Assembly: GCF_900104845.1 (NCBI RefSeq)
Contig: NZ_FNSR01000002.1
Coordinates: 806,001 to 870,000, forward strand
Direction: 5' to 3'
Length of the DNA: 64,000 nt
From: Paraburkholderia caballeronis
Lineage (GTDB): Bacteria > Pseudomonadota > Gammaproteobacteria > Burkholderiales > Burkholderiaceae
The notes beneath the pieces are model-generated. The model was not told the origin of the DNA, searched no databases, and saw only the letters and a program-made list of their open reading frames with translations. How positions within the stretch are numbered: the first letter of the stretch is position 1; each line of letters begins with the position of its first letter. Below, one piece after another: positions 26,835 through 38,000 of this stretch. Both the position numbers and the translations under genes were made by a program.

Positions 26835-26918
26835 GGCCTTTCTCCTTCGATTGAAATGACCCCGCCAACATAAAACCGATCAGCGATAATAAACAGCCAT
26901 CGATCCATATTTCATCTA

Positions 26919-26930
26919 TTTCAACTGAAA
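26919..26930 (+). promoter_or_regulatory. Short dyad touching the LysR start codon
   Basis: TTTCA-AC-TGAAA immediately precedes the ATG of the LysR gene in the AT-rich 96-base region shared with the tautomerase gene. A candidate autoregulation site; spacing to other half-sites was not established. Confidence 0.3.
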
Positions 26931-27782
26931 ATGGTGACGCTCGACCTCGACGCGGTCCGCGCATTCGTGCTGGTCGCGGAACTCAGCAGTTTCACGCGCG
27001 CCGCCGACGCGCTCGGCACCACGCAATCCGCCGTCAGCCTGAAACTGAAGCGCCTCGAAACGCATCTCGGCCATCAGTTGCTCGAACGCACGCCGCGCGT
27101 CGTGCGGCTGTCGGCCGACGGCGCGGCGTTTCTCGGCGCCGCGCGCGAACTGATCGGCGCACACGAACGCGCGCTCGGCACGCTGGCCGGCGGACAGCGC
27201 CGGCTGGCGCTCGGCCTCAGCGAACACGTCGCCGACGCGGACCTCGCGCGCCAGTTGGCGACGCTGCGCGCGCACGATCCGCGGCTGGTGATCGAACTGC
27301 ATCTGGGCCTGTCGGCGGCGCTGCTCGTCCAATACGACGAACGCCGGCTCGACGCGGCGATCATCCGGCGCGAACCGGACGAGCCCGGGCGCGACGACGC
27401 GCGCGTGCTGTTCACGGAACCGCTCGTATGGCTCGCCGCGCCGGGCTGGCAATGGGAGACGGGAACGCCGCTGCCGCTCGCGCTGCTCGCCGGGCCGTGC
27501 GCGGTGCGCTCGGCGGCGATCCGCGCGCTCGACGCGGCGGGCGTCGAGTGGAGCGAGACGTTCGTCGGCGGAGGAGTGGCCGCGGTCGGCGCGGCGGTCG
27601 AAGCGGGGCTCGCGGTATCGCCGCTCGCGCGGCGGGTCGCGCCGCGCGGCCTGGTCGACGTCGGCGCGAGGTGCGGGCTGCCCGCGCTGCCGCAATCGCA
27701 GGTCACGCTGCACTCGCGCGTGCGCGACGAGCGGTCGGCGGCCACGTTGCAACTGCTCGCGAGCAGCCTCGGCGCGATGTGA
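26931..27782 (+). CDS. LysR family transcriptional regulator
   Basis: 283 residues. The N-terminal winged helix is at about 4-62 (AFVLVAELSSFTRAADALGTT, then QSAVSLKLKRLETHLGHQLL). The C-terminal ligand domain is of ordinary length with VRSAAIRALDAAGVEW and a typical EAGLAVSPL segment. The inducer is unknown. The divergent tautomerase gene is the likeliest target. The intergenic region is AT-rich compared with the surroundings, as expected of a regulated divergent promoter. Confidence 0.92.
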   Translation: MVTLDLDAVRAFVLVAELSSFTRAADALGTTQSAVSLKLKRLETHLGHQLLERTPRVVRLSADGAAFLGAARELIGAHERALGTLAGGQRRLALGLSEHVADADLARQLATLRAHDPRLVIELHLGLSAALLVQYDERRLDAAIIRREPDEPGRDDARVLFTEPLVWLAAPGWQWETGTPLPLALLAGPCAVRSAAIRALDAAGVEWSETFVGGGVAAVGAAVEAGLAVSPLARRVAPRGLVDVGARCGLPALPQSQVTLHSRVRDERSAATLQLLASSLGAM

Positions 27783-27812
27783 CGCCTACGGACGCCGGCT
27801 GATTCGATCAGA

Positions 27813-28352
27813 TCAACCCAAAATCGGCGGTAACTCGCGGCGCGGCAGGCTCGGCGGATTCTTCGGCGTGGCCGGCCGCGTCTCGACAACCAGCTTGCGG
27901 CGCGACGCCGGCTGCATTGCGGGCGGAATGCGTCGCGCGACGCCGGCAGGGCGGGACGCACCCGCGTCCGCCCGCGCGACGCCGGGTGCGGTGCGGCGCG
28001 TCGCCTTGCTGCTTCCAGCGGCAGCAAGACGGGGCGCGTGACGGCCGTGAGCGGCCAGCGATGCCGGACGTGCCGGCGCCTTCCGTGCTCGCGCAACGTG
28101 CGCCGCCGCGCTGCGAGGCGCGATGCGCCCAGCGCGCGTTTTCGCGGGCGCCGCGTTGCCCTTGCCGCGCGAGCCCGCCGCCCGCACCGGCGCTCCGTTG
28201 CCGGCCACCGAAGCCCGCTTCGCGACGACCCGCTGCGCCGGCTCCGGCGGATTCCACTCCTCGCGATAACCGCCGGCCAGCGCCGCGGTCGTCCCGCCGA
28301 TCGCCGCCACCATACCCACCGCCGCCACCGCCGCTCTCACTGCCCTGCGCAC
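27813..28352 (-). CDS. Basic Ala/Arg-rich exported protein of unknown function
   Basis: 179 residues starting VRRAVRAAVAAVGMVAAIGG, an apparent signal peptide ending near LAGGYREEW. The rest is very rich in Ala, Arg, Pro and Lys without recognisable domains and ends PSLPRRELPPILG. I chose the GTG at 28352 because GGGGGAG is four bases upstream and the promoter -10 (28401-28396) leaves a 37-base leader; the ATG at 28385 would sit only ten bases from the -10 and has no Shine-Dalgarno. It could be a nucleic-acid- or envelope-binding protein; this is only suggested by its charge. Confidence 0.55.
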   Translation of the reverse strand: MRRAVRAAVAAVGMVAAIGGTTAALAGGYREEWNPPEPAQRVVAKRASVAGNGAPVRAAGSRGKGNAAPAKTRAGRIAPRSAAAHVARARKAPARPASLAAHGRHAPRLAAAGSSKATRRTAPGVARADAGASRPAGVARRIPPAMQPASRRKLVVETRPATPKNPPSLPRRELPPILG

Positions 28353-28395
28353 GCGCTCCCCCTTTCGGTGTCCTGAATCGTTCATAAGGCCGGCG

Positions 28396-28441
28396 ATTAT
28401 ACCCAATCGCAACTTGCAATAATCCATATATGGACTAATAT
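28396..28441. promoter_or_regulatory. Back-to-back promoters sharing a palindrome
   Basis: Plus strand: TTGCAA (28414-28419), 16-base spacer, TAATAT (28436-28441), driving the antitoxin gene. Minus strand: perfect -10 TATAAT (28401-28396) with its -35 position at 28419-28424, driving the basic exported protein. A perfect 12-base palindrome TCCATATATGGA (28423-28434) lies in the first spacer and over the second -35 position, so one regulator could control both. Confidence 0.6.
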
Positions 28442-28470
28442 CCGTTAAAAGTTCATTTCAGGACAAAATC

Positions 28471-28905
28471 ATGCCGAGCGCGACCGCTTCTTCTCCCGCC
28501 AGCCCGCAGCGGCGTCGGGGCGCGGAGCCGTCGCTGACCGAAATGTCGGCGGCGGGCCTGCGCGCGTTCTTCAACATCGCACGCGACTGGGACCTGAGCG
28601 TCGACGAGCAGATCGTGCTGCTTGGCTCGCCGGGCCGCTCGACGTTCTTCAAGTGGAAGGCGACGCCGCAAAGCGCGCGGCTCGGCCGCGACACGCTGGA
28701 GCGGCTGTCGCTGCTGCTCGGCATCTACAAGGCGCTGCAGATACTGCTGCCGCAGCCCGCGTCCGCCGACACGTGGATCAAGCGGCCGAACAGCGCGCCG
28801 CCGTTCGGCGGCCGGCGCGCGCTCGACCGGATGCTCGCCGGCAACGTCAGCGACCTCGTCGCGGTGCGCCAGTATCTCGATGCGATGCGGGGCGGCTGGG
28901 CGTGA
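28471..28905 (+). CDS. Xre/MbcA/ParS-type antitoxin
   Basis: 144 residues. The N-terminal part (about 20-95) is the Xre-like helix bundle (LSLLLGIYKALQILL); the C-terminal part with PNSAPPFGGRRALDRMLAGN is the DUF2384/MbcA-ParS-Xre toxin-binding domain, which neutralises RES toxins. A disordered Ser/Pro/Arg stretch of about 20 residues comes first. Its stop overlaps the toxin GTG start (GTGA), the usual antitoxin-first order. AGGAC precedes the ATG. The palindrome in its promoter fits autoregulation by the complex. Confidence 0.88.
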   Translation: MPSATASSPASPQRRRGAEPSLTEMSAAGLRAFFNIARDWDLSVDEQIVLLGSPGRSTFFKWKATPQSARLGRDTLERLSLLLGIYKALQILLPQPASADTWIKRPNSAPPFGGRRALDRMLAGNVSDLVAVRQYLDAMRGGWA

Positions 28906-29603
28906 CGGAAACGAACTGGCGGGACCGCTGGCGCATCGCGCCGCTCGACTGGTCGCCCGCGTACCGGGTGATTCCGACGCGCTTTCCGGCCGTGAACCTG
29001 TTCGACCGGGTCGCGTCCGCCGAGGACTTCGACGCGCTGTACGCGCTGGAGGCGCTGACGAACGACCGGCTGCGCACCGAGACCGGCGAACTCGACCTCG
29101 TGCCGCGCGACGAGCGCCGCTTCGGCGCGGGTTACGGGCCGATCATGGCCGCGTTCACGCATCTGAATCCGCAGGGCAGCCGCTTTTCGGACGGCAGCTA
29201 CGGCGTGTTCTACTGCGCGCGCTCACGCGACACCGCGATCGCGGAGACCCGCTATCACGCGGCGCTCTTTCTCGCGGCGACCGAAGAGCCGCCGCTGCGC
29301 CAGCAGATGCGGCTCTACACGGTGATCGCACAAGGGGAAGTGGCCGATCTGCGCGGCGACCCGGCGCTCGATCCGGCGGTGCTGTCACCGGACGACTACG
29401 CGGCCGGCCAGGCGCTCGGCCGCGCGGCGCGGACGGCGGGCGCGCCGGGCATCGCGTATCCGTCGGTGCGCGACGCGGGCGGCGAATGCCTCGCGGCGCT
29501 GCGCACGACGATCCTGCGCGCGTGCCACCATGCGGCGTATCTGGAATACAACTGGAACGGCCAGCAGATCGACATGGTGTTCGAACTGAACCGCGTCGGC
29601 TGA
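28902..29603 (+). CDS. RES domain toxin
   Basis: 233 residues starting at GTG inside the antitoxin stop. The RES domain family degrades or transfers from NAD+ (NAD phosphorylase or ADP-ribosyltransferase in studied members), arresting growth. Recognisable parts are the first Arg-bearing strand AYRVIPTRFP, the segment SYGVFYCARSRDTAIAET with Tyr and Glu of the active cleft, and GIAYPSVRDAGGECLA near the end. Full length and intact as far as I can judge, so the pair may be active. No mobile element flanks it. Confidence 0.86.
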   Translation: MTETNWRDRWRIAPLDWSPAYRVIPTRFPAVNLFDRVASAEDFDALYALEALTNDRLRTETGELDLVPRDERRFGAGYGPIMAAFTHLNPQGSRFSDGSYGVFYCARSRDTAIAETRYHAALFLAATEEPPLRQQMRLYTVIAQGEVADLRGDPALDPAVLSPDDYAAGQALGRAARTAGAPGIAYPSVRDAGGECLAALRTTILRACHHAAYLEYNWNGQQIDMVFELNRVG

Positions 29604-29640
29604 ACGGAAGGAAAACGAACGAAGGGCGGACTTCCGCGAG

Positions 29641-30375
29641 TCAAGGCAGCGCGAACGCCGCCGCGCCTTCCGCGCGCGCCGTTTCGACCGACACGCTCCA
29701 GTGCCGCGCGCCGTGCGCTTCGACGAGCGTGAGCCGCCCCTGCTCCGCGAACGCACCGGTATCGATGAACACCTGCGAGCCGACCCGCGTCACGTCGCGC
29801 ATCGGCGTATGTCCGCAGTACGTGACCGACAGCCCCGCGCTCGGCCGCGCGCGCCCGAGCGCGACGGTGCGGCCCCACAGCATCTGCTCGCGCACGTCGT
29901 CGTCGAAGCCGCCCGCGTCGAGGTCCGCGTCGTCGCCGAAGAACTCCGCATGCAGCACGTTGAACCGCTCCGCGCCGCTGCCAACCACCCGCACGAGCGG
30001 CAGTTCGCGCAGCCGGCGCGCGTAGCCGGCCAGCCGGCTGTCCGGCACCGACTCCGCCCATCCGCCGCCGATCGCATACCAGCGCCGGCGGCTCAGCCGG
30101 CCGTCGACGACCGCGCACAACGCATCCTCGTGATTGCCGAGCACCGGATGGAACCACGGCCGGTCCAGCAGCGCGATCGCCTCGTCGCACTGGGTGCCGC
30201 GATCGACCAGGTCGCCGACCGAGAACAGCCGGTCGCAGCCGGCGTCGAAGCGGACTTCGCGCAGCAGGTAGCGGAGCGCATCGACGCAGCCGTGCAGGTC
30301 GCCGACCACAAAATCCCGGCCGGCGCGATTGGTCGCGTGATGCAGCACATCGGGGGCGGTTACGAGCGTCATCAT
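29641..30375 (-). CDS. Metallophosphoesterase, PrpA/PrpB-like
   Basis: 244-residue cytoplasmic phosphatase with the two-metal signature GDLHGC near residue 25, GDLVDRG near 53, GNHE near 80, and CGHTP near 190. This combination is that of bacteriophage-lambda-type serine/threonine and diadenosine-type phosphatases. Substrate unknown. Two adjacent ATG codons (30375 and 30372) are candidate starts; upstream codons to 30495 are open but unlike the family. It converges with the RES toxin gene at 37 bases. Confidence 0.85.
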   Translation of the reverse strand: MMTLVTAPDVLHHATNRAGRDFVVGDLHGCVDALRYLLREVRFDAGCDRLFSVGDLVDRGTQCDEAIALLDRPWFHPVLGNHEDALCAVVDGRLSRRRWYAIGGGWAESVPDSRLAGYARRLRELPLVRVVGSGAERFNVLHAEFFGDDADLDAGGFDDDVREQMLWGRTVALGRARPSAGLSVTYCGHTPMRDVTRVGSQVFIDTGAFAEQGRLTLVEAHGARHWSVSVETARAEGAAAFALP

Positions 30376-30518
30376 CGTTTCATCATAATGCCGCGCGGAA
30401 CAGCCGTATGCGCGCTGCCTCTCGTTGCCGTCCGCCGGCCCGGCCATCGCCAGCAAGCGGCGTGCCGGCGGCCGCCCGCAGTAGAATCGCCGCAATCCGT
30501 TTTCCGGTCCGTCCTTTC

Positions 30519-31172
30519 ATGAACCTTTATCCGCAGGTCCTTCGCAACCGGCCGCACATGATGGTCGCGCTGGCCGTCGGCATCGTCGTGGCCGCGCTGT
30601 CGCCGACCGCCGGCTGGAGCGCGCGCGTGCTGCTCGGCTGGGACATCACCGTGTGGATGTATCTCCTGCTGATCTGGATTCACATGGTGCGGGCAAGCGA
30701 GGACGCCGTGCGCCAGAACGCGCGCCGCGAGGACGAAAACGCCGGCACCGTGCTGTTCGTGCTCTGCACGGCGACGGTCGCGAGCATCGTCGCGATCATC
30801 GTCGAACTCGGCGCGACGAAGGATCTCGGCACCGCGTCGAAGGTCATGCACTCGCTGCTCACCGGGATGACGCTGATCGGCGCATGGTTCCTGATTCCGA
30901 CGATCTTCACGCTGCACTACGCACGCCTCTACTACGGCTCCGATCCGGACTCGCCGTCGCTGGTGTTCCCCGACGACAAGCTGAAGCCGAACTACTGGGA
31001 CTTCCTGTACTTCTCGTTCACGATCGCGGTCGCGTCGCAGACCGCCGACATCGGGCTGCGCGGCCGCGACGCGCGGCGCGGCGTCCTCGCGCAGTCGATT
31101 CTTTCGTTCTACTTCAACGTCGCGGTACTCGGGCTCAGCGTGAACATCGCGGCGAGCATGGTCGGCAACTAG
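30519..31172 (+). CDS. DUF1345 family membrane protein
   Basis: 217 residues with about five to six hydrophobic helices (for example 13-30, 35-55, 80-105, 115-135 and 190-215). The family-specific stretches are [17 protein letters not shown] near residue 60, THYARLYY-like LHYARLYYG near 130, and [21 protein letters not shown] near 160 read in parts. Function unknown. The ATG at 30519 opens [13 protein letters not shown]; the longer frame upstream is Arg/Pro-rich and not credible. Confidence 0.82.
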   Translation: MNLYPQVLRNRPHMMVALAVGIVVAALSPTAGWSARVLLGWDITVWMYLLLIWIHMVRASEDAVRQNARREDENAGTVLFVLCTATVASIVAIIVELGATKDLGTASKVMHSLLTGMTLIGAWFLIPTIFTLHYARLYYGSDPDSPSLVFPDDKLKPNYWDFLYFSFTIAVASQTADIGLRGRDARRGVLAQSILSFYFNVAVLGLSVNIAASMVGN

Positions 31173-31542
31173 CCGCCGCGCGGCGGGCGGCACCGCACCG
31201 CGCATGCCGGCGTCGCGTGTAAAAACCCGCCCACTCCTCTCCCCACCCTTACCCATCCGGTCGCGCGGCCACGCGCGCGCCACCGCGATCCCGCCGTCGG
31301 CATGCGCCTTGCTGACACCCCGTTCGCCACACCGGCCGCATTCGCCGCGCGCTCCCGCAACGTCAGCACGCCTTTCGATGCTGCAATGCGGTCGCCCACC
31401 GAGCGACATGCCGCCGTTTGCACTACATTGAACAGGACGCACGGCCCGACACCCGCCGCGCGGCCCGGCTCCGGCAGCCTCCCGGGCGACGTGATCGCGC
31501 ACGCCGCGCATCCACGCCACCCGCCGTACTGGAAGACGACCG
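31173..31542. other. Intergenic region upstream of the glucan/trehalose operon, 370 bases
   Basis: This must hold the promoter of the seven-gene operon. I found a -10-like TACATT at 31424-31429 but no -35 partner, and a GGAAG ribosome binding site at 31531-31535. A GC-rich inverted repeat just after the DUF1345 stop (about 31173-31190) could help termination but has no T tract. No gene was recognised in it. Confidence 0.5.
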
Positions 31543-34500
31543 ATGGAATTGCTCCATGCCTATGCGCCACGGATCTACTTCGTTCATTCTGTTCTCGTCG
31601 GGCCGCTCGACGCGTGGCCTGCGTGCTTCGCGCACGCGGCGTCGCTCGGTTTCGACCATGTGCTGATCGGCGCGCTGTTCGCGCCGGGCGCGTCCGGCGA
31701 CGGCCGGATCGTCGCCGATCACGCGCAGCTTCATCCCGCGTTCGGCCCGCCGCACGCCGCCACCGCCGACGCCGCGTTGCGCAAGCTCTGCGCGGCGGCC
31801 CGCGAGCACGGCATCACGCTGCTCGCGGACGTCGTGCTCGACCGCGTCGCCGCGAACGGCGCGCTGCACGCCGCGCATCCGGACTGGTTCCATCCGTTCG
31901 AGCCGGACGACGCGCGGCTCGATCCGCGCCACGGCCACCGCGACGCGAACGTCGCGTATGCGGACTTCGACCGCGACGCGACGACCGTCGACACCCCGCT
32001 CACCGCATGGTGGACCGACCGTCTCGCAGAACTCGCGGAAACCGGCATCGGCGGCTTCCGTTTCGACTCGCCGCACTGCACACCGGCCGCCGTATGGCGG
32101 CAGATCGGCGACGCGCTGCGCGCGCGCGATCCGCAGACGCGCCTGCTCGCCGCGACGCCCGGCCTCGCGCGCGACGAGATCGCGCGGCTCGAAGGCGCCG
32201 GATTCGACGGCGTGTTCTCGTCGCTGCGCTGGTGGGACTTCGAGGCCGGCTGGCTGATCGACGAGCACCAGTTGCTGCGCCGGCTCGGCTCGCCGATCGC
32301 GTTCCCCGAAGCGCCTTACGGCACCCGGCTCGTGCACGATCTCGACGGCGCGGCCGACGTGCGCGCGGTCGAGCGCGCGTACCGGCGGCTGGTGCGCGCG
32401 GCCGCCGCGTTCGGCACCGGCTGGCTCGTGCCGATGGGCTTCGAATACGGGATCGCCGATCCGGTCGCGTATGCGGGCGGCAGCCCCGACGCCTACGAGC
32501 GCGCGCGCACCCGCGCGCCGCTCGACCTGTCCGCCGACATCGCGCACGCGAACGCATTGCAGCGCGACACCTGGACGTTGCAGACGAACGGCGAGCAGCG
32601 CCTGTTGAGCGGCCCCGGCGCGCCGGTGAGCGCGCTGCTGCGCGGCGACGCGCCCGACCTGCGCGACGCCGGCGAAGCGGTGCTGACACTCGTGAATCCG
32701 GCGCTCGCCGCGCCGGTGCGCGTCGACATGGCCCGCCTGCTCGACGCGGTGCCGGGCGGCTTCACGCGCTTCGAGCCGCTCGACGCCGAATCGCCGGGCG
32801 GCGCGCGTCCGCGCGACGCGAGCGCGGTGCCGGACACCTTCGCGCTGCCGGCCGGCGCGTGCTGGCTGCTGCGCTCACTCGCGACGCCGCCCGTCGTGCT
32901 CGCGCCGCCGGCCGATCTCGCGAAGTCCCCGACAAGCGGCCATCGCAGCGTGCAGGACGCGATCGCCGCACCGCGCATCGCGATCGAGAGCGTCGCGCCG
33001 TCGGTCGATCACGGCCGCTTCGTCGTCAAGCGCACGGTCGGCGAGCGTGTCGAAGTCAGCGCGGCGATCTTCGCGGAAGGCCACGACCGGATCGACGCGG
33101 CGGTGCTGTGGCGCGCGGCCGACGAAACGACGTGGCGCGAGGCGCCGATGAAACCGGTGCTGCCGCCCGGCACCGACCTGTGGACCGCGCGCTTTCCGCT
33201 GGAGCGCGTGGGCCGCTACGAGTTCGTCGTGACGGCGTGGCGCGACGACTTCGCGTCGCTCGCGGACCATCTGCAGAAGAAACGCGCGGCCGGCCAGAAC
33301 GTCGATCTCGAACTGCAGGAAGCCCAGCATCTGCTCGCGCTCGTGCTCGCAAGCGCCGAAACCGCGGACACCGGCAACGCGCGCGAGTGCGCGGCGCTCG
33401 CAGCGATCGTGAAGCGTTTCGTCAGCGCGGACACCGACACGCGCTGCGCGATCCTGCTCGCGCCGGCGACCGCCGCCGCCGTGCGCGCGGCGCGGCACCG
33501 GCCGTTCCTGTCGCGCGACCCGCAGGTGTGGCGCGTCGATGCCGAACGCTCGGCCGCGCGCTTCGCAAGCTGGTACGAAATCTTCCCGCGCTCGATGAGC
33601 GACGACGAAACGCGGCACGGCACGTTCGACGACGTGATCGCGAAGCTGCCGCGCATCCGCGACATGGGTTTCGACGTGCTGTACTTCCCGCCGATTCATC
33701 CGATCGGGCTCGCGAACCGCAAGGGCCGCAACAACGCGCTGAGCGCCGAAGCCGGCGACGTCGGCAGTCCGTATGCGATCGGCGCGGCCGAAGGCGGCCA
33801 CGACGCGGTGCATCCGCAACTCGGCACGCTCGACGACTTCCGGCGCATGCTCGCGGCCGCGCACGAACACGGCCTCGAAATCGCGCTCGATTTCGCGATC
33901 CAGTGTTCGCCGGATCATCCGTGGCTGAAGGCGCATCCGGGGTGGTTCGCGTGGCGGCCGGACGGCTCGCTGCGCTACGCGGAGAACCCGCCGAAGAAGT
34001 ATCAGGACATCGTGAACCCCGAGTTCTACGCGCACGACGCGAAACCCGCGCTGTGGCTCGCGCTGCGCGACGTGATCCTGTTCTGGATCGGCGCGGGCGT
34101 GCGGATCTTCCGCGTGGACAACCCGCACACGAAGCCGCTGCCGTTCTGGGAATGGATGATCGGCGACGTGCGCGCGCGTCACCCGGACGTCGTGTTCCTG
34201 TCCGAAGCCTTCACGCGGCCGCGCCTGATGTACCGGCTCGCGAAACTCGGCTTCTCGCAGTCGTACACGTACTTCACGTGGCGCGAGTCGAAGCGCGACT
34301 TCATCGACTATCTGACCGAACTCGCGAACACCGACGTGCGCGACTTCTACCGGCCGAACTTCTTCGTGAACACGCCGGACATCAACCCGCGCCATCTTCA
34401 GACGGGTCTGCGCGCGAGTTTCCTGATCCGCGCCGCGCTCGCGGCGACGCTGTCCGGGTTGTGGGGCGTGTACAGCGGCTTCGAGTTGTGCGAGGGCCGC

Positions 34501-35046
34501 GCGCTGCCCGGCAGCGAGGAATATCTGGACTCCGAGAAGTATCAGTTACGCGCGTGGGACTGGAACCGGCCCGGCAACATCGTCGCGGAGATCGCCGCGC
34601 TGAACCGCATTCGCCGCGCGAACCCCGCGCTGCATACGCATCTCGGCATCACGTTCCTCGACGCGCGCAACGAGCACGTTTTGTGCTTCGAGAAGGCGAC
34701 GGCCGCGCGCGACAACGTCGTGATCGTCGCGATCAATCTGGACCCGCGCGCCGAACAGGGCGCGGACATCGAACTGTCGTGGCAGACGTTCCAGCATTGG
34801 GGCATCGACGATCACGCATCGCTCGCGGTCAGCGACGAACTGACCGGCGAGCGGTTCGAATGGCGCGGCCGCTGGCAGCACGTGCGGCTCGATCCGGGCT
34901 GGCGGCCGTATGCGATCTTGCGGGTCGCGCCGGCCACCGGCCTGCCGCGCGACGAACCGGACCCGGAGCCCGCCCCCGCCGAACCGGTGCATGTGACGGG
35001 GCATCCCGAACTGGACGACGATTTTCCGCCCGGAGGAGCGACATGA
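31543..35046 (+). CDS. glgE: Alpha-1,4-glucan:maltose-1-phosphate maltosyltransferase with extra N-terminal GH13-like domain
   Basis: Transfers maltose from maltose-1-phosphate to an alpha-1,4-glucan chain. At 1167 residues it is about 480 longer than a standard GlgE. The canonical enzyme spans about 477-1140, with N-terminal domain [15 protein letters not shown], catalytic nucleophile D859 in FRVDN, acid/base E888 in LSEAF and D946 in NTPDIN. Residues 1-470 form a second GH13-like barrel: VVLD near residue 95 and FRFD with D175 are kept, but the acid/base position reads LLAATPG (201-207) without Glu, so it is probably inactive. GGAAG precedes the ATG; the stop overlaps treS by ATGA. First gene of the operon. 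Confidence 0.93.
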   Translation: MELLHAYAPRIYFVHSVLVGPLDAWPACFAHAASLGFDHVLIGALFAPGASGDGRIVADHAQLHPAFGPPHAATADAALRKLCAAAREHGITLLADVVLDRVAANGALHAAHPDWFHPFEPDDARLDPRHGHRDANVAYADFDRDATTVDTPLTAWWTDRLAELAETGIGGFRFDSPHCTPAAVWRQIGDALRARDPQTRLLAATPGLARDEIARLEGAGFDGVFSSLRWWDFEAGWLIDEHQLLRRLGSPIAFPEAPYGTRLVHDLDGAADVRAVERAYRRLVRAAAAFGTGWLVPMGFEYGIADPVAYAGGSPDAYERARTRAPLDLSADIAHANALQRDTWTLQTNGEQRLLSGPGAPVSALLRGDAPDLRDAGEAVLTLVNPALAAPVRVDMARLLDAVPGGFTRFEPLDAESPGGARPRDASAVPDTFALPAGACWLLRSLATPPVVLAPPADLAKSPTSGHRSVQDAIAAPRIAIESVAPSVDHGRFVVKRTVGERVEVSAAIFAEGHDRIDAAVLWRAADETTWREAPMKPVLPPGTDLWTARFPLERVGRYEFVVTAWRDDFASLADHLQKKRAAGQNVDLELQEAQHLLALVLASAETADTGNARECAALAAIVKRFVSADTDTRCAILLAPATAAAVRAARHRPFLSRDPQVWRVDAERSAARFASWYEIFPRSMSDDETRHGTFDDVIAKLPRIRDMGFDVLYFPPIHPIGLANRKGRNNALSAEAGDVGSPYAIGAAEGGHDAVHPQLGTLDDFRRMLAAAHEHGLEIALDFAIQCSPDHPWLKAHPGWFAWRPDGSLRYAENPPKKYQDIVNPEFYAHDAKPALWLALRDVILFWIGAGVRIFRVDNPHTKPLPFWEWMIGDVRARHPDVVFLSEAFTRPRLMYRLAKLGFSQSYTYFTWRESKRDFIDYLTELANTDVRDFYRPNFFVNTPDINPRHLQTGLRASFLIRAALAATLSGLWGVYSGFELCEGRALPGSEEYLDSEKYQLRAWDWNRPGNIVAEIAALNRIRRANPALHTHLGITFLDARNEHVLCFEKATAARDNVVIVAINLDPRAEQGADIELSWQTFQHWGIDDHASLAVSDELTGERFEWRGRWQHVRLDPGWRPYAILRVAPATGLPRDEPDPEPAPAEPVHVTGHPELDDDFPPGGAT

Positions 35047-38000
35047 AACGCGACGACGCCACGCGGGACAAATTCGCGCCAGCGGCGCACCCGGCCCAGG
35101 CGGCCCATGCGGCGAACGAAGCCGCCGCGCGCGAGGCGCGCGAACATCACGACGCGAAGGCCGCGCGGCGCGGCAAGCCGTCCGCGCTGATCGACGACCC
35201 GCTCTGGTACAAGGACGCGATCATCTACCAGGTGCACGTGAAGTCGTTCTTCGACTCGAACAACGACGGCGTCGGCGACTTCCCCGGCCTGCTCGCGAAG
35301 CTCGACTACATCGCGGGCCTCGGCGTCACCGCGATCTGGCTGCTGCCGTTCTATCCGTCGCCGCGCCGCGACGACGGCTACGACATCGCGGACTATCGCA
35401 ACGTGCATCCGGACTACGGACAGCTCGCGGACGTGCGGCGCTTCATCCAGGAAGCGCATGCGCGCGGCATCCGCGTCATTACCGAGCTGGTCATCAACCA
35501 CACGTCGGACCAGCATCCGTGGTTCCAGCGCGCGCGCCGCGCGAAACCCGGCTCGAATCATCGCAACTATTACGTGTGGTCCGATACCGATACGAAGTAT
35601 GCCGGCACGCGGATCATCTTCATCGACACCGAGCCGTCGAACTGGACCCACGACCCGGTCGCGGGCGCGTACTACTGGCATCGCTTCTACTCGCACCAGC
35701 CCGACCTGAACTTCGACAACCCGGCGGTGATGCGCGAGGTGTTGCAGGTGATGCGCTTCTGGCTCGACATGGGGATCGACGGGCTGCGGCTCGACGCGGT
35801 GCCGTACCTCGTCGAGCGCGAAGGCACGAACAACGAGAACCTGCCGGAAACACACGCGATCCTGAAACAGATCCGCGCGACGATCGACGCGCACTACCCG
35901 AACCGGATGCTGCTCGCGGAAGCGAACCAGTGGCCGGAGGACGTGCAGGAATATTTCGGCCGCGAGGACGAATGCCAGATGGCGTTCAACTTCCCGCTGA
36001 TGCCGCGCATCTACATGGCGATCGCGAGCGAGGACCGCTTCCCGATCATCGACATCATGAAGCAGACGCCGGATCTGCCGCCCAGTTGCCAGTGGGCGAT
36101 CTTCCTGCGCAACCACGACGAACTGACGCTCGAAATGGTCACCGACTCCGAGCGCGATTATCTGTGGAACACCTATGCGAGCGACCGGCGCGCGCGCCTG
36201 AACCTCGGCATCCGCCGCCGCCTCGCGCCGCTGATGGAGCGCGACCGCCGCCGCATCGAACTGATCAACTCGCTGCTGCTGTCGATGCCCGGCACGCCGG
36301 TCATCTATTACGGCGACGAACTCGGGATGGGCGACAACATCCACCTGGGCGACCGCGACGGCGTGCGCACGCCGATGCAATGGTCGTCGGACCGCAACGG
36401 CGGCTTCTCGCGCGCGGACCCGGAGCAACTGGTGCTGCCGCCGCTGATGGGCTCGCTGTACGGCTACGACGCGATCAACGTCGAGGCGCAGAGCCGCGAC
36501 CCGCATTCGCTGCTGAACTGGACCCGGCGGATGCTCGCGACGCGCCGCTCGAAGCAGGCGTTCGGGCGCGGCACGATCCGCTTCCTGCGTCCGGAGAACC
36601 GCAAGGTGCTCGCGTATCTGCGCGAGATGCCGGGCGAAAACCCGATCCTGTGCGTCGCGAACCTGTCGCGCGGACCGCAGGCCGTCGAACTCGACCTGTC
36701 CGAATTCGCCGGCCACTCGCCGGTCGAGATGACCGCCGATTCGGTGTTCCCGGCGATCGGCCAGTTGCCGTATCTGCTGACGTTCCCGCCGTATGGCTTC
36801 CTGTGGTTCCTGCTGTGCTCGGGCGGCCAGCGGCCCACGTGGGGACAGCCGGCGTCCGAGCAGTTGCCGGAATTCGTGACGGTGGTGATCCGCGAAGGCC
36901 AGACCGGCGCGACGCCCGAGAACGTGCGGCTGCTCGAATCGGAAGTGCTGCCGTCGTGGCTCAGCCGGCGGCGCTGGTTCGCGTCGAAGGACCGGCCGCT
37001 GAAGCGGGTGCGGCTCGCCGCGCTGACGACGATCCCCGGCGCGGGTTTCGCGTTCACCGAGATCGAGGCGGAACTGGACGACGGCGCGACCGAGCGTTAC
37101 GTGCTGCCGATCGCGATCACGTGGGGCACCGACACGACGACGCCGCTACACATCCAGTTGGCGCTCGCGCGGGTGCGGCGCGGCCGCACGATCGGGCATC
37201 TGACCGACGCGTTCTCGCTGCCGCTGTTCGCCTATGGCGTGCTCGGCAAGCTGCGCGAGCGCGCGGCGGTGCCGACCGTGCAGCAGAGCACGATCCACTT
37301 CGATCCGACGCCGCTGTTCGCGGAACTCGATCTCGGCGACGCGCCGGAAATTCGCTGGCTCGCGGCCGAGCAGAGCAACAGTTCGCTGATCGTCGCGGAC
37401 ACGCTGGTGCTGAAGCTCGTGCGGCGGCTGATGGGCGGCGTGCATCCGGAGGCGGAGATGAGCCGCTATCTGACGCAGCTCGGGTATCCGAACACCGCGC
37501 CGCTGTACGGCGAAGTGGTGCGCGTCGATCCGGCCGGCGTCCCGCATACGCTCGCGATCCTGCAAGGCTACATCGACAACCAGGGCAACGCGTGGGACTG
37601 GGCGCTCGATTATCTGCGCCGCACGGTGGACGAACTCGCGCTCGCCGTGGACGGAGGCACCGACTCGCCGCCCGACCCGGCGATCGAAGAGGAAGCGGTG
37701 CACGGCTACTGCTCGATCGTCGGCACCATCGGCCGGCGGCTCGGTGAACTGCATGCGGCGCTCGCGTCGCCGACCGACGACCCCGCGTTCGCGCCCGAGC
37801 CCGCGAGCCCCGAGCATGTGCGCGCGTGGGTCGCCGATGCGAAGATGATGCTCGTCGAGGCGCTGGACCTGTTGCAGCAGCACGTGACGAGCGGCGCGCA
37901 CACGCTCGACGACGACGCGCTCGAACTCGCGCGCAGCCTGCTCACGCGCCGCGACGCGCTGCTGGCCGCGATGGACGAGCGCGTGCCCGACCATGCGGCC

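Noticed and set aside
28353..28427. ATG starts at 28427 and 28385 for the basic exported protein
   Set aside because: 28427 lies upstream of the -10 element and 28385 leaves almost no leader and no ribosome site; GTG 28352 has both.
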